64,000 nt of DNA from Gracilariopsis chorda. Lineage: Eukaryota > Rhodophyta > Florideophyceae > Gracilariales > Gracilariaceae. Under the pieces are notes generated by a model. That model was not told the DNA's origin. It searched no databases and saw only the letters and a program-made list of their open reading frames with translations. The DNA lies in contig NBIV01000098.1 in the NCBI GenBank assembly GCA_003194525.1, positions 62,001 to 126,000 on the forward strand, given 5' to 3'. Below, one piece after another: positions 46,101-58,321 of the stretch. The position numbers were made by a program, and so were the translations under genes. Each line of letters opens with the position of its first letter. Position 1 is the first letter of the stretch.

Positions 46101-47705
46101 CCTACAAGCTTCCACTACTCTACATGAAAAACTGGTGATCTCGGTTCTGGGAGCACCGATCAGCTTCTTTAACTCAACGCCTGAAGGACGCCTGATAAAC
46201 AGATTTAACAACGATATAGACCGGGTGGACAGTGAACTTGCTTACATCCTGGAGAATTTGTTTACTCTCCTTGTCGTCATTATTATAAGATTCGCTATGT
46301 TAACATGGGCAATACCTTGGTTTGTTCTCGTAATCGTTCCAGTTGTGATGCTGTTATGGGCCATTCAGGGTTTTATCGCCGAGGCGTTGTGGATCTTAAG
46401 CGACTAGAAGCGTTGTCATACAGCCCATTGTACTCCCATTTTGCTGAGACTATCGACGGTGTAGTCACGATTCGTGCGTTTAATGATGTTGGGAGAGTGG
46501 TGAAAATGAATGAAATACACACGAACCTAATGTTGAAAACATCGTTTGCCATAACCTATGCAAGGCGATGGTTATCCATGCGAATGAACACCACTGGTAG
46601 TGTTCTAACGTTTGCAACCACAGTTGTTTTGATGAATATTCCTTCATCCAGAGTATCGACGAGCATGAAGGCGCTTTTGCTTACTTACATGGTCAGCCTC
46701 GTGAATATTATCAGATGGTCCGTAAAAGGACTAACTGAGCTGGAGTCACGGCTAAGTTCTATCGAGAGGATATCGGAGTACAGCAACGATGCATTCCCAA
46801 GAGAGCTCACAGACTTAGAAACAACTCATGATACCAACTCCAACGATGAAGAAAAGCGGGCTGTATCCTGTGAAGAAGGATCTTCACTTGTGCCAGAGTC
46901 GGTGGCGCATCCACCCCATGTCGAAAATGCGAATTGGCCAAGGCATGGTCACATTACGTTCTCAAACGTGCAAATGCGATACCGTTCGGATCTGGAACTT
47001 GCACTGAAGAGTGTGTCATTCTCTGTTAAGAGCGGCGAGCACTTTGCGATAATTGGTAGGACAGGTGCCGGGAAAACCAGTACAATCCAGAGTTTGTTCC
47101 GACTCTACGACTTGGCCGGAGGACGCATCACGATTGATGGGGTAGATATTAGCTGCCTTAGACTACAGGATCTGCGATCAAAGATTGGCGTCATCCCACA
47201 GGAAGCAATATGTTTTTCTGGTACGATCAGGGCAAACTTAGATATGCTCAACATATACTCTGAAGAAGAAGTTCAACGTGCATTCAATCTATGCGGTCTT
47301 GCTGAGAGCACGAACGTTAGTCTTGACTTTGAAGTTGGGGAGGGTGGAGCGAACCTTAGCGTGGGACAGAGACAGATGATGTGTCTAGGACGGGCTCTGT
47401 TGCGACAATGTCAAGTCGTGGTACTGGATGAGGCAACCTCAAGCGTCTCTGCCGAAGTTGATGATCGTATTCAGAGAATCATACGTAAGGAAATGAAGGG
47501 TTGTACAGTACTTACTGTAGCTCACCGACTTGGAACAGTGATGGGCAACGACAGGGTCATGATAATGGACAAGGGCCGAGTAGCGGAGATCGGCAAACCT
47601 TACGAACTGCTTAAGAAAGATTCCTTCCTCAAGAAATTGGTAGACGAAACTGGCCAAGAGTCGGCCGCATATCTGCGACGATTGGCAGGTATTCATAGCG
47701 TTTGA
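43148..47705 (+). CDS. ABCC/MRP-type ABC transporter, one intron, two frame breaks
   Basis: This is a full transporter of the ABCC family, which exports glutathione conjugates and other organic anions, often into the vacuole. An N-terminal hydrophobic region leads into membrane domain 1. Nucleotide-binding domain 1 has Walker A GSTAGGKST (45035-45061), signature LSGGQRARVALARA (about 45311) and Walker B ICLMDDPLSAVD. Membrane domain 2 is followed by domain 2 with GRTGAGKTS (about 47055), signature LSVGQ (about 47355) and VVVLDEATSSVS. Domain 2 is canonical, while Walker A of domain 1 has Gly-Gly before Lys. An intron (43958-44029; GTAAGT...ATCAG, phase 0) is supported by frame. Two single-base frame breaks lie near 45555-45562 (GGG run) and 46368-46374 (GGG/TTTT runs); adding one base in each run gives a continuous, conserved protein. 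The start at 43148 could instead be 42827. Confidence 0.88.
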
Positions 47706-48791
47706 AGTCATTCCGCGCAGACATTCGAAGTTTCGGTGGATTGCGAGCAAAGAACCCTTCATACGTCATAATGATGAGTGGAAGACATGAGGTGTGATGG
47801 ATATATGTTTGGCGATTCGTAGTGGATGTGACCTGTAGACGGAAAAAGAGCTATGGAAGCTGCAGCTGAGTTGATTTGGCTTCTTGATCAGCTCACAGCT
47901 CATGATCCTTTACAACTTCGTCTCGCTTGTTGTTTGGGAACAAGGACTTCGTGTGACTCTGAAACTTTGACGATCAGCCACAATACCGTTTCGGTTCAGA
48001 AAAACATTTTCAACGCAATTATCATGTCTCGCAGTCTGGAAACACACGTTCAACATGATGTCGAAGATACGTACTCCCACGAACGACAACTAAATTAACC
48101 AAGCGCAACGGACAACGTAGAAACGTGCTTTTTCGACAGACGTTCCAAAAGAGCCATGCTTTTTGGACACCAGAACGCTCTCTAAATCTCTTTGTGCTGA
48201 AAGGCTTACTATCACATGAATGATATTGAGTTATTGGGCTCTTGACTCCTGTAAATGCAAGTCCTATAGGGTGGGGAAGGGGGCTACCACAGCTTTCTTT
48301 GGTACCAGTCCCGACTGCTTGCGTTGAGGAGCCTAATGAGTTCATTTGAACGATTGTGCTGTTCATGAATATGAAGTGTCGTTAGAACATTACTACAGGT
48401 CCACACCAATATCTGATGCCTATGGCTGTGGCATGGTTTATCTGACAATCTGGTGTCTAAAACTGAAACATATCCGGTGTGTCCGCCAAACAAGGTTACA
48501 TGAGCTTATTGTATACAAAGAAAGACAAACTGCTTCAGGTTAATCAGACAGCGAACCTGTTTGTATCTCTCTCTTTCGGTCATATGCTGCTAAGTCTATC
48601 GCGCGAGTTACAGACATCTTTCGTACAGAGCGGAAAGAAAATAATACCTTTACACTGATCCACCAGCTAGGTCTCTCACTGAACGAACCTTTTCATTCAC
48701 TCGTCAAACCTTCACATTCACGGAAAGCTTAGATCTGATGTACGCAATATCTGCCACAACGCTTTTTTCCGTCTCAAGGACACCACTTGAA
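47706..48791. other. Intergenic DNA, no supported gene
   Basis: Several frames of 60-115 codons occur on both strands, but none has a signal peptide, domain or coherent composition. Confidence 0.4.
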
Positions 48792-49178
48792 TCATCCAAC
48801 TGCCGATGCTTGAACAATCCGACCCCCGTTCTTCACACATTTCTCAACCGTGCCTGGCACACATCCGGAGAATCCGTCTCCCTGGCATAGTGGTAGTGCT
48901 TTCAACATACATGCAATCGAGGTTACCATATTTCTCAGTTGCGGAGGCGCACAGAACTCAACTAGGAAATTGAACACGAAACACCCATCGCTCACTCGGA
49001 TTTCTAGCGCTCTTGCCCCCGCCACTCTGCAGATCGGGGGTGAGGTTGTCAACGATATCTCAACTCCCCCAGGTTGACACAGATGCGGTAACTGGACCTC
49101 CGCCGCGGTGTGCGGAACGCTCATGCAGGCGAGCGCCAGCCATAGCAGGAATGGGATGTGCAGGGGATTGATAGTCAT
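48792..49178 (-). CDS. Small secreted cysteine-rich protein, 128 aa
   Basis: A good signal peptide (MTINPLHIPFLLWLALACMS, likely cleaved after HTAA) is followed by a mature chain of about 100 residues with eight cysteines: LCQ, ICR, GCF, FCA, ACM, LCQ, GCV and KCV, enough for four disulfide bonds. A TATAAAAAG box (49265-49273) lies about 90 bases upstream on the minus strand, which supports the start. No known family is recognised; the size and Cys spacing suggest a compact extracellular protein such as a defence or cell-wall protein, but this is a guess. Confidence 0.65.
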   Translation of the reverse strand: MTINPLHIPFLLWLALACMSVPHTAAEVQLPHLCQPGGVEISLTTSPPICRVAGARALEIRVSDGCFVFNFLVEFCAPPQLRNMVTSIACMLKALPLCQGDGFSGCVPGTVEKCVKNGGRIVQASAVG

Positions 49179-49264
49179 TGTGCGTGTTGATATTCTGGAA
49201 TCAAGAGTTCCGTTCGGAGTGTTCTATGGAACTTGATAGCAGGGTCGGGTGATCGTTCGCGAGA

Positions 49265-49273
49265 CTTTTTATA
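49265..49273 (-). promoter_or_regulatory. TATA box of the secreted Cys-rich gene
   Basis: TATAAAAAG on the minus strand, about 87-95 bases upstream of the start codon at 49178. It is the best TATA match near any gene in the window. Confidence 0.55.
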
Positions 49274-52200
49274 GGGGTACACTGAGCGACTTCATTGAGC
49301 AACAGACAGTGTTACGGTTTAGGTTTTCGCATGTATCCGTGATTTTCATGAGTCTCAAGTGGAGGACGAAGGAACGAGAGACCGTCACCGGAGACGGGCT
49401 TATGACCAATCAGTTAGACACTCATTGAGCAAATGTTAACCCTTGCCTCTATGAGGGAGACGCACCGATTCCACTGCAAGCAATGCTGCTTCCTGCAATT
49501 GACACCGCTGGAAACAGCGAGGAATAACAATTGTAGCAAGCACGCGCCAGTCTTGAGAGCATAACCCCCCAACTAATGGTAAGGGTTTTGTATATTACTC
49601 TAACAGCTCACGCAACAACACATTTCTGCAAAATACCCACGGCTTGGTCTTCGGTATGAGGTCTTGGGCTCCATTTTCGTCACCTTTTTTGTTGATCCGC
49701 AAACAATAAGATTTCAACCGAGGAAGCCCAACCAAGTTACTATACTACGATTATTTGAATTCGAAATGCCTTTCGGTAGGAATGCCAAGCTGTAGCAGTT
49801 TACATGAAATTCGACTCAAATCTCATTGCGCTGGATTTGCGGTAGGAGAAGGGATCATGCCATAACACCAGCTGCACCAAATAGGAAGGCAAAAAGCGTT
49901 CTTCCGACTGTCTTGTTGTCGCCACATTGTCGCCACAATAATACAGGCGGAGTAATCCTTCCCACAAAGGTCAATCAGACAAGAAGTGGGTCTGTCATGG
50001 AAACTAGACATCGAGGAAATCTCTCTCTATAGTAGGCTATCGGTGGAGAAAAGCTGTGTGGTCAGATCATTGTCCTTGGTTATATACATACAAGACGGGT
50101 GTGATGGTCAAAATACGACTGGGCCACATCATGCGGACTAGTCGAATCTCGACATGATGTTAAACATATAACTTTGCATGAATACACAAGCTGTTCTCGC
50201 GTTTGGGACTACATCACCTAGCTCTCAGCATGGTGTAGCCATGTACAGTTTAGTAATGCCTCAGTCCAATGTGTTCAGTCTCGTCGGGATGACTTGGCGG
50301 TAGACTTGGCCTGTGGTTCTCTCCTTGTTTCCTTAACATAAGCTATCGTTTTTCAACCGACGGTATCGGCCAGTAGTCTTGGAAAATGAGAGTTTTGTGC
50401 ACGAACACATGAATTTGCAAGACGGTGTTGGCCATGTGCACATCAAGTTGATTTTCCCAAGAGAAACGCTTTCGGACACAATGTTCCGGTTTGGCGTTGA
50501 AGGCGAGAGGCATCGGCGAAGTGCTGGATGGTATCCATAGAATCCATAGCTTGTGCCAGCTGCGACTGGCATCAGAACTGATGTCAGTTCACACTGGACA
50601 CGTGGCCAAGTCGTCTTTGGGCTACCACTGAAGAACGTGCTTGCATTTTCACTACAGTTGTATCTACTCGTGGGACAACGGTAAAGTTTACAGTAAGATA
50701 AACGGTTCCACATCGAGGAATTATCGTCAGCAACAACATGGCCGTGTAGAAGCCATCTACTGCCATCACTGCACACGAGACATACGGCCTACAAAGGGAA
50801 TGTATGCTAGACCGCTAGACTTTTAGCATTCCCTTTACGTGTGGACGTATCTACTTTGACCCTGACAATTATCGGCAGTCGGCATTGCTTGTGCTGACTT
50901 GCATTGAGACCACCCCTGGAAGAGAGATTCCTCAGTTCCGTCGTCCGCCGGAGCCTCCTGATAGTCTGCTGCTTTTTGCATAAGGCAAGCTACCCAGATT
51001 ACAAATGAAACTTGCTTACGTCAGTGGCAGACTTTTTTTTGTTGTAGGTATTGGTGAGAATGGGGACGCTTCACCAGAAGGCTGCTAGCCAGACAAGCGC
51101 ATTGTAGGAATTACTATATTGAAAATATGCACTAACCTATGAAACGCTGAAGTGATATTGTGTCCAAAGAGCTCAGTCTTCTTGGCTGGTCTAGAAAGAA
51201 GTACTTGCTCTTAACCAGAAAAACATACTCGAGTCCATCTAGAAAGAAAGGGGTTCTTCTCACTTTAACCCCTACCGTAGTACTGGAATTAGGGATACGA
51301 GTTCATCTAAACGCACACACACACACTCAAGTCCAGAATCAAGACACATATCTAACCAAACCATTCTTTCCAATGCTTGCAATGGTTATACCCGCGGCTT
51401 TTCAACCGTCGCCAGCCCTGCGAGCCTAATGAATTTTAATACACAATCTTGAGACAAGAATGCTGAATTTAGAACAAGAGATCTCAGTCAATACGGTCAC
51501 ACAATTCAAAGAGCTATCAGGGTTTTTAATGCTGTGGGCGTGGTGGCCCGTCTGTTTTGTATCAGGTGTGGTTCATAGAGACAAACACCATTTTGAATTC
51601 TAAGCCTACATGCTGGCGGACAAAAATCGGCTTCCTTTGAACACATTGATGCTAAGGCGGCCCCAGTAGCATCCATGAGCATATGCAAAAGCAGAGGTTG
51701 CGCCTTGCTCGAAATAACATGCTCTTCCAGCCATTCGAGGCTTGTCCAAGCGGCAACGGGCTACAAAGATTTTTCTCAGGATATCTGTCATTTTCGACGA
51801 TTGGTCCGGCGTTAGTTTCATTCGGAATTGTCCTGCATCCCTTCTAATTTTGATGCCCACACTGGGCGTCTCCTGAAACACAACAACGCAAAATTCTTTC
51901 ATTGTTATCTCGTATGCCAGAAATTGTTCTACTTTCTCTTCAGCAAACACCTAAACAAGGCTTAAAGAAGGAGCATCAACAGACCTGAGCTTCCTGGAAA
52001 TGCATCCAATAAACTTTCACGTATCAGCATTTTAAATCTGTGTATTTGCGTTTTCAGGAGATGCCCAGTATTCTACTACCTTTCCTGTCGCTTCATTCTT
52101 ATTGGAAGAGGGTTTTTATCCTCAAAGGGACCAAAATCTTTCTATACCACCGTGATTAGCTTGTATTGTTATTCCCGTCTTTGTTTTTCTCCCATCAGAG

Positions 52201-53342
52201 CAAATCTTTGCGCACCGTCTTGTTTAGAATGTGTTTTCTCGTGACAAGATAGTGAATTTTTCTGTGGAGACGAAGGATAGTCGCTGGCATATCGAGAGCT
52301 ACTGAGCTTTTTCGCACAGAAAGCTTTATTTGTACTCTGAGTTAGAAACACGGCCCGCAAAAACAGCAATAACAAGATCATTGTAATGTCAGACGCATCT
52401 GCAACCGTATCATCTGCGTCGTGTACTGCTTCATACGTCATCACAGAGGGCATAGATACAGGCGTTACTGTCATTATCCGGTGCCTCGATCTTTCCATAA
52501 GAGTGGTCATGTAAAATCAGAGAGAACAGCTCAGTCATTGTGGGAACGAACCTTCCACAAGGACATGGAAGTTCTTTGAATTGGCTATACTGCGTATCGA
52601 GAATTGAAGAATCCAGAGCAAAAAAGCAAGGCATTCCTTGTAGAGGTGAGCATTATGGACACCTTGGAATTAGGGACACGAGCCCTTATAAACACACACA
52701 TTACGGACATGGTCTGCGATGAATATCTGACGGTTAAAATGAAGAGGCGGTGAGTGCTACAGAGTGCATACAATAACACGTCATTACGAACAAAAAAATA
52801 TGCCTGTTAGATGTTGTAAGAGATGTAAAAAGTGAAAGTAGGGATTCAACGGTTTTGTGTCAAGAGACTTAATCACTCTATAGAGTACTGCTCATATATT
52901 CATGGTGGTGATGATAATGTCGCTTCTAATAAAAAAATGATCTCCATTCAGCCCCTGAAGGCATAGCTTTCCTCTTTCGACGAACAGGTTGCGTTTCATC
53001 CTCTTTTGGAAATGTGCAAAATATGCCTAAACTTCTCGTCTTCGCCTTCGGCGGCTTTATCTCACCAGATAAGTAACATTCACGCCTGCACATCTCTTCC
53101 TCTTCGCTCATGCAGACATATAAAGAATGATCAGATGCTGGAATGCAATGCGTTTATTCCAGCATCATAGAACTGCTTACTCGGTTGCTTATAATCTGTA
53201 AACCGTGATAGCTCTTCAATTATAATGCTTGTCTATCATTTTCTACAGCTTTCCGCTGTCAACTTAGCAATCACCTCGACGAAAATCTCTTTCCTATCGC
53301 CATTGCCAAAAACTCTGTTCCCTCTCATAAGTTCATATCGAC
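49274..53342. other. Gene-poor stretch with only weak coding candidates
   Basis: No gene here is supported. Weak minus-strand candidates are 50333-50776 and 51606-51950; the second has a plausible acceptor (GTTGTGTTTCAG) and coherent polar composition but no known domain. A CA microsatellite lies near 51316, and an inverted repeat (AAGGGAATG...CATTCCCTT) at about 50796-50843. Confidence 0.35.
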
Positions 53343-53636
53343 ATGCTTTCTCGCCGCTTTACCAACTCATTCGTCTACAAAGGAAAGCTAAGGCTCCTTA
53401 GGAAAGCGTCAGAACTTAATTGGGCCAGCCTTGGTTCGAATACGAAGGAGTTCGTAGAGCACGACCTTTTCGGATGATGGGACCCCGCGAGTTTCGTGTT
53501 TGACGGTGCGGAGGATTCGGAAAGTACGCAAAGGTTACAAGGAAACATTCTGGGGCTGGGAAAGGGCATTCGGAAAGCTTTTCGAATCTCAATTAAAACC
53601 GTCAGCCAAAGAGTTCGTAGGCTCGTGAGCACGTGA
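53343..53636 (+). CDS. Possible small gene with one in-frame TGA
   Basis: Starting at ATG 53343 the frame codes 44 residues (MLSRRFTNSFVYKGK at the start), meets TGA at 53475-53477, and then stays open with coding-like polar composition (FDGAEDSESTQRL, then a basic stretch around KAFRISIKTVSQRVRRL) to TGA 53634-53636. Near 53700-53857 another frame gives an acidic peptide (EEEVTEEVEGESF). No family is recognised. It may be a decayed gene, a gene with a missed intron, or chance. Confidence 0.25.
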
Positions 53637-55028
53637 ACAGAATGTCAAGCTCGTGCAGCCAGCGAGCAAATACGAATGAGCACCTCAGTGCCAGAACTTG
53701 CATAAGATCCTTGATCTCAATCGAGGAAGAAGTTACAGAGGAAGTGGAAGGAGAATCGTTCCCAAGTTTCTCTGACGATTACAATGATGTTTTGAAACCT
53801 GTTCACGACGAAGAAGTGAACATCCACAATCCATTCAATTTTGTTATTTTAAGATAAAGCTCATGAAAAGGTTCTCATTTGATGTTTGAGGGATTTGTGT
53901 GTGAGTGTGTGTGTGGTGTTGGGGCGAAGGCTTATGAGGAAAGTAGGACCTGAAGAAAGAGTTTCATAAGACCTAGTGCGATAAGACCGACACTAGTTAA
54001 GCAGCCTTTAGAAGAGTGGAATGGAACAGTATATTCTTGTAGGACAAAGACATCCGATTTGACTAAAATGTTTGCACTTTAAAACAAACCCATCTGTTCT
54101 GAGCAGCCCAAAAGAATGCAGTCGACTGCTTTCCGGTGAAAATTATTCCCGTACCCCTGTGAAAACGCGAGGGTGAAGACACTGCTTTCCCGTTCAGATA
54201 AACTGAGGGAAAGAGATGTAATTCGCATCTGGGTTTTGCCTACCAATTTCCCAAATGCAGACAACCCCTCGGCATATATAGCACAGCAAGAAGGTCTTTT
54301 CTGCATCCTGCATCAGAGTCTACAAGGGCGGTTCTTCTTCGAAACTCAGTGGCGAATTGTTGCCGTTTTGAATGAATCATTGAAGAAGTGGAATTTCCAC
54401 TTCTGAAGGTTCCAACCATTTGTTTACATTCCAAGCTACCGTTTAGCAGAGTCTTCGTTGGCTGCTTGTTTCCATTCCGAAACGTAGTCTAACGTAGATA
54501 TCTGCTTTTTAGCCTCGTGGTATCTACAAAGGGTACCGTTGGTAGAAGGGAAGGGGCAGGTTTGTGAGCTCATTCTTTGAGTTGAGCGACAGGCAAGCTG
54601 TCCGTTCGATGGCGTATGGACATCAACTTGGTTATCCCTAGTCATACTTAGGACCCTATTTGGTTCTGAGATAGCGCTTTCAAGAGAGCCATCACGTTGG
54701 ATGTTGCGTGAAACACTGAACGGGGTGATCACGTCCTAGAAATCACACAAATTTCTCGACGAAACGATATCATTTCAGTTGCTACGACCCACGAAGACGG
54801 GTACATAGGCTTTGGAAGGCTATACGTGGACATCTCAATGTTTCTAGCATACGCGACGCTCAGAATTCTATCGGGTTGTATCGCTTGTCGTTATTGTTTG
54901 TGAAATTGCAGAGAAATCCGCTGGAAGTAACGAGGTGATGGTCAAGCAGAGATGCACAATTCAAACTGGTGTCAGGAGCAACAATGCCTGCCACATCTCT
55001 TGGGTCGCAAGCGCCATTAAGGTTCGCC
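53637..55028. other. Intergenic, a few coherent short frames
   Basis: Frames at 53633-53857 (plus), 54173-54406 (plus) and 54436-54732 (minus) have protein-like composition but no domain, homologue I know, or promoter evidence. A TG/GTGTGTG microsatellite lies near 53895-53915. Confidence 0.3.
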
Positions 55029-55036
55029 TATAAGAG
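55029..55036 (+). promoter_or_regulatory. TATA box of the second secreted Cys-rich gene
   Basis: TATAAGAG lies 80 bases upstream of the preferred start codon at 55116. It supports that start over the in-frame Met at 54969, which would place this box inside the coding region. Confidence 0.5.
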
Positions 55037-55115
55037 TGAGCAACATCATCTGTTGAAGTTGTCACACGGTGTTCACGAAAGCTTTGTTCTGCTTTGTTCG
55101 CCTGCCATTGCAATC

Positions 55116-55433
55116 ATGCGAGCGTTGCCGTTTGTCTTCACGTTGATTGTGCTCCCATGGTTATCATATGGAGCACCGCACTCAAACGTTCTCCATGCTG
55201 CACTTCGCAAGAACTCCGTGTGCCCATGTCATTTACCATGTGCGGTTACAAAGGCCGAGCAAGTACTAACGCGCTACATCTGTTCGAACACTGGAATTAG
55301 GGCTTGTATGATACAAGGTTGCGCTCGAGATGGAAAGAAAGGCATCAGATGCTGCATTCAATTCTCTTCACCGCGTCCACTTCCACCGATCAAATCGGAT
55401 TATAGCGATGGGCTGGTTGAGTCGATGACCTAG
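55116..55433 (+). CDS. Small secreted cysteine-rich protein, 105 aa
   Basis: The start at 55116 gives a clear signal peptide (MRALPFVFTLIVLPWLSYG, cleavage before APHSN). The mature chain of about 85 residues has eight cysteines in the pattern C-x-C-x3-C, then single cysteines in YICS, RACM and QGCA, and a final CC pair, followed by a proline-rich tail. It could form four disulfide bonds. It is not similar in sequence to the eight-Cys protein at 48792-49178, but shares its layout and TATA spacing. The frame is open back to 54969, but that start lacks a signal peptide. Family unknown. Confidence 0.65.
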   Translation: MRALPFVFTLIVLPWLSYGAPHSNVLHAALRKNSVCPCHLPCAVTKAEQVLTRYICSNTGIRACMIQGCARDGKKGIRCCIQFSSPRPLPPIKSDYSDGLVESMT

Positions 55434-57130
55434 AGGATCTGCGAAAGGGGATCCGGTAGTTTGGGAAGGGAAAAGAAAGGTTGTTGGTCTCCGTGAGAGA
55501 CCTAATCGCCTGTCCATTTCGCTTCCCTCGTTGACGGAAGGAAGACGGGTACACCTCGTGAAGGCGGATCGGCTTGTACCCTTGGGAAGGGAGATCGAAT
55601 GTGTCGCTCTGCGAAATCATCGTTTACTTGTATCAATAATCAACAGCGTAGGCTTAGTGGCGGTAAAGCTTGGATGGGTATCATATGAGTACATATCTGC
55701 ACTCAGGGTTCTCACGTATTTCTAATGGTGCTCCGTCGCGCATTCTACACTTCAAGTTGGCTGTTGATGAAATAGAAAGAAGGCTACTGGGACCCCAAAC
55801 TCTCTAAGCTCTAAAAGCTGGTCAGGAGAGAGTAAAGAATGTTGAGATCAGTTGCTCATAAACTTTTGGAGTAGAGTGTAGTTGGTTAAGGATTAATTCT
55901 CGTGAGTATCTCTTCCTTTCCACGTATAAACATTGCTTACCATATCGTTCTGGACATAAGAATCATACTACCGGTAAATGATGTTGCAGCCCTCTATTGG
56001 TACTCCTGGTTTTCAAACACGTCAATTGACTTTGTTGGTAATAATTTGGGTCCGTTCTTGTTGAAAAGAAATGAGAACCACGGTTTCAGCAGAAGCGAGG
56101 ACGCTCGTCCCACGCTATGAAGGTTTGGTGGACGTGCAAACATCGTACCCTGGCATCATAAAGGCAACCTAGCCGCTAACGCTACGGTCCTTAGATCTGA
56201 GAATGTTCCGAAAAGAAGTACATTCCGTATCCGTGCTGATAGAACTTCCCGCCCATGCATACATTGTATCAGTTCGACTCAGCATATCTGATTTGTTCCA
56301 GCACGTATTTACCCTTTTCATCAACCAACCGTCACCCAGTACACCACTGACACTCAACTGAGGTGGAACGAATGCATTGCGGGCCTGCTTTCAGTGCATT
56401 TGAAGCTCTGATGACTCAAGCGTTTCCTGTCGGCTTGAGCAGCATCTATCACTTCCAGACCGCCAAAAAGCAGCCTATACCGGATGAACGCTGGCTGAAG
56501 TAAGGCCGTAGTCGAAGAAAGCTGACACATTCCATTCCACGCCGTGTTCTTAATGCAGCCTCCCGCTTCTTCTTTCGTCCTTCCACAACGGTACACGTAC
56601 AACATGGAACTCTCCGTTGCAGATACAGATAAATTCGGACAACCCGAGCGTTTCTCGTTTCCGTATAAATACGGGTCTCCTCTCTCGCTCGTGTCGCTCA
56701 CCAACCATGGTATCTTAGCAGAGCTACATTCATTTCAACGCCTCCTTGCATGTTCACCGTCTCAGCCGCGCACTTCATCTGGCGCTTCGTTCCAATCACT
56801 TTGCCAGCACCTGCGCTCTAGCTCATGTTTCCTACTTCGTATTTACCCTACCTGCCCGAGCTCAACACTGCACACGCACACTTTGGTCACGGAATCGCTC
56901 TGTCACAGAGCTGCGCACCCTCGAAAAACGTTCTTCTTCACATCATCACCTTCATGATCAAGCTGCATACACTGGTTGTAATATTGACCACTCCGGTGGC
57001 TCAGGCCCCGGTTGTAATCGAGAAGCTTCTTCAGTGAAGTCGTAAAAGGGCCCCACGTCGTGGCGATGTACACCGCTGTCGCGTGGGTGGTAAAACCGCA
57101 TGTGTTCCCAGTTGCAGCAGTGTCGTAATG
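55434..57130. other. Intergenic DNA, no supported gene
   Basis: Overlapping short frames on both strands occur near 56350-57050, but none is convincing. Confidence 0.4.
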
Positions 57131-57420
57131 GTTTCGGTGCAAAATGCCCGGTCCGGGTGCTGGGGCCCCGGTTGGTTCTTGATTGTGACTGCAAAACGGG
57201 TCCCGTGCTGTGCTGTACTGAGGTACGCGACACACGGGTTTCCGGATCTATATACGTACACATCGGTCTGTGGTGGTCGGTTTCGGGGTTGTGGGCAGAT
57301 GCAAAATGCCCGGTCCAGGAGCTGGGGCCCTGGTTTCTTCTCTCACGAAGTGCAAAACGGGTCCCGTGCTGTGGTGCACCATGTACTCACTCGGGTTTTC
57401 TTGTCCATGCGTTGGTAGTT
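57131..57420. repeat. Diverged tandem repeat, period 162 bases
   Basis: GCAAAATGCCCGGTCC begins at 57139 and again at 57301. In both units it is followed by a GCTGGGGCCC block and then TGCAAAACGGGTCCCGTG (57190 and 57351). A weaker related segment lies near 56995-57060. The second motif also occurs on the minus strand at 63461-63478. Confidence 0.65.
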
Positions 57421-58321
57421 TTGTATTGTACAGGCTTCCGCTCGATCCGTCATCAGTAAAGACCATGAATAGTCCGTCGCTGGGGTCCATGTGGGCGCCG
57501 GCGGCGGGCCGGTACTTTTGTGCCGACTGTACTTGCCGACCGCGGAGCGCTTCGATGACTAGAGCGTACTGCTACATCTTTGCGTCTTTCTGCAGCACTG
57601 AGCAACGGCTACTGGATTGTTTGATGTTTGTGCGTTGAGCAGCTTTGTATTGCGTGCAACTCAGAGCCATGAATTGTTCTGGCTCCTGATTGCAGAACTT
57701 CTTACCGTAGAAAGTTCAGGGGCAGGTAGGTGCAGAACAGCAATTCACTACGGACACTTTCATTGGGTAATAACAGTACCTGTAGTGCAAAATCTCCACC
57801 GGCAGAACGGAAGGGTTGACTTTGGTACGAAGGTACGAACAGTAGAAGGTGATGACACTAAATTAAGCGGCTTTGCATTCCGGGGGTCGTGGCCGGATGT
57901 GCGGGAGCACGATGCACAAAGGTAAGATAACGTAGCGGAAGCGAGATCAAAGGCGTCCGCGGACGAACGACGCTTGGGTTCAGATGAGGTGCAACACGTG
58001 CCATGCAGAGCTCTCATTGGTTGAGACCATGTCGTTCAGTGCTCACGGCGCATGACCTCACACAATGGCTTCGCCACCAGCGGAGGAGGATCGGGGAGCC
58101 ATCCAAGCTTGAATAAGCATGAACAGACTATCATACACCGCGGGAAGACGCATTTGTTGCCGCGTTGAAAAGGTCAAGTCAACTGCACTAGCTTCAATGC
58201 CTTGATAGAAATAAGACCACGGCCCTGTAATAAAAGTCGGTTTCGGACGTAAGCTACATACAAGGGTAGAAGGGAAGGGTACTGACGAGAGAAGCGGTCA
58301 TCTCCAGTTTTACTTTGGTAA
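57421..58321. other. Intergenic; contains a short repeat shared with 63.3 kb
   Basis: A frame at 57617-57925 has no recognisable features. The stretch 58005-58055 (GCAGAGCTCTCATTGG, later GCTCACGGCGCA) resembles 63300-63352 on the same strand. Confidence 0.35.

Noticed and set aside
53430-53470. GGTTCGAAT word as a tRNA T-loop
   Set aside because: No matching acceptor, D or anticodon stems around it.
57139-57380. Tandem repeat as a CRISPR array
   Set aside because: Only two or three diverged units, far too long a period, and a eukaryotic setting.
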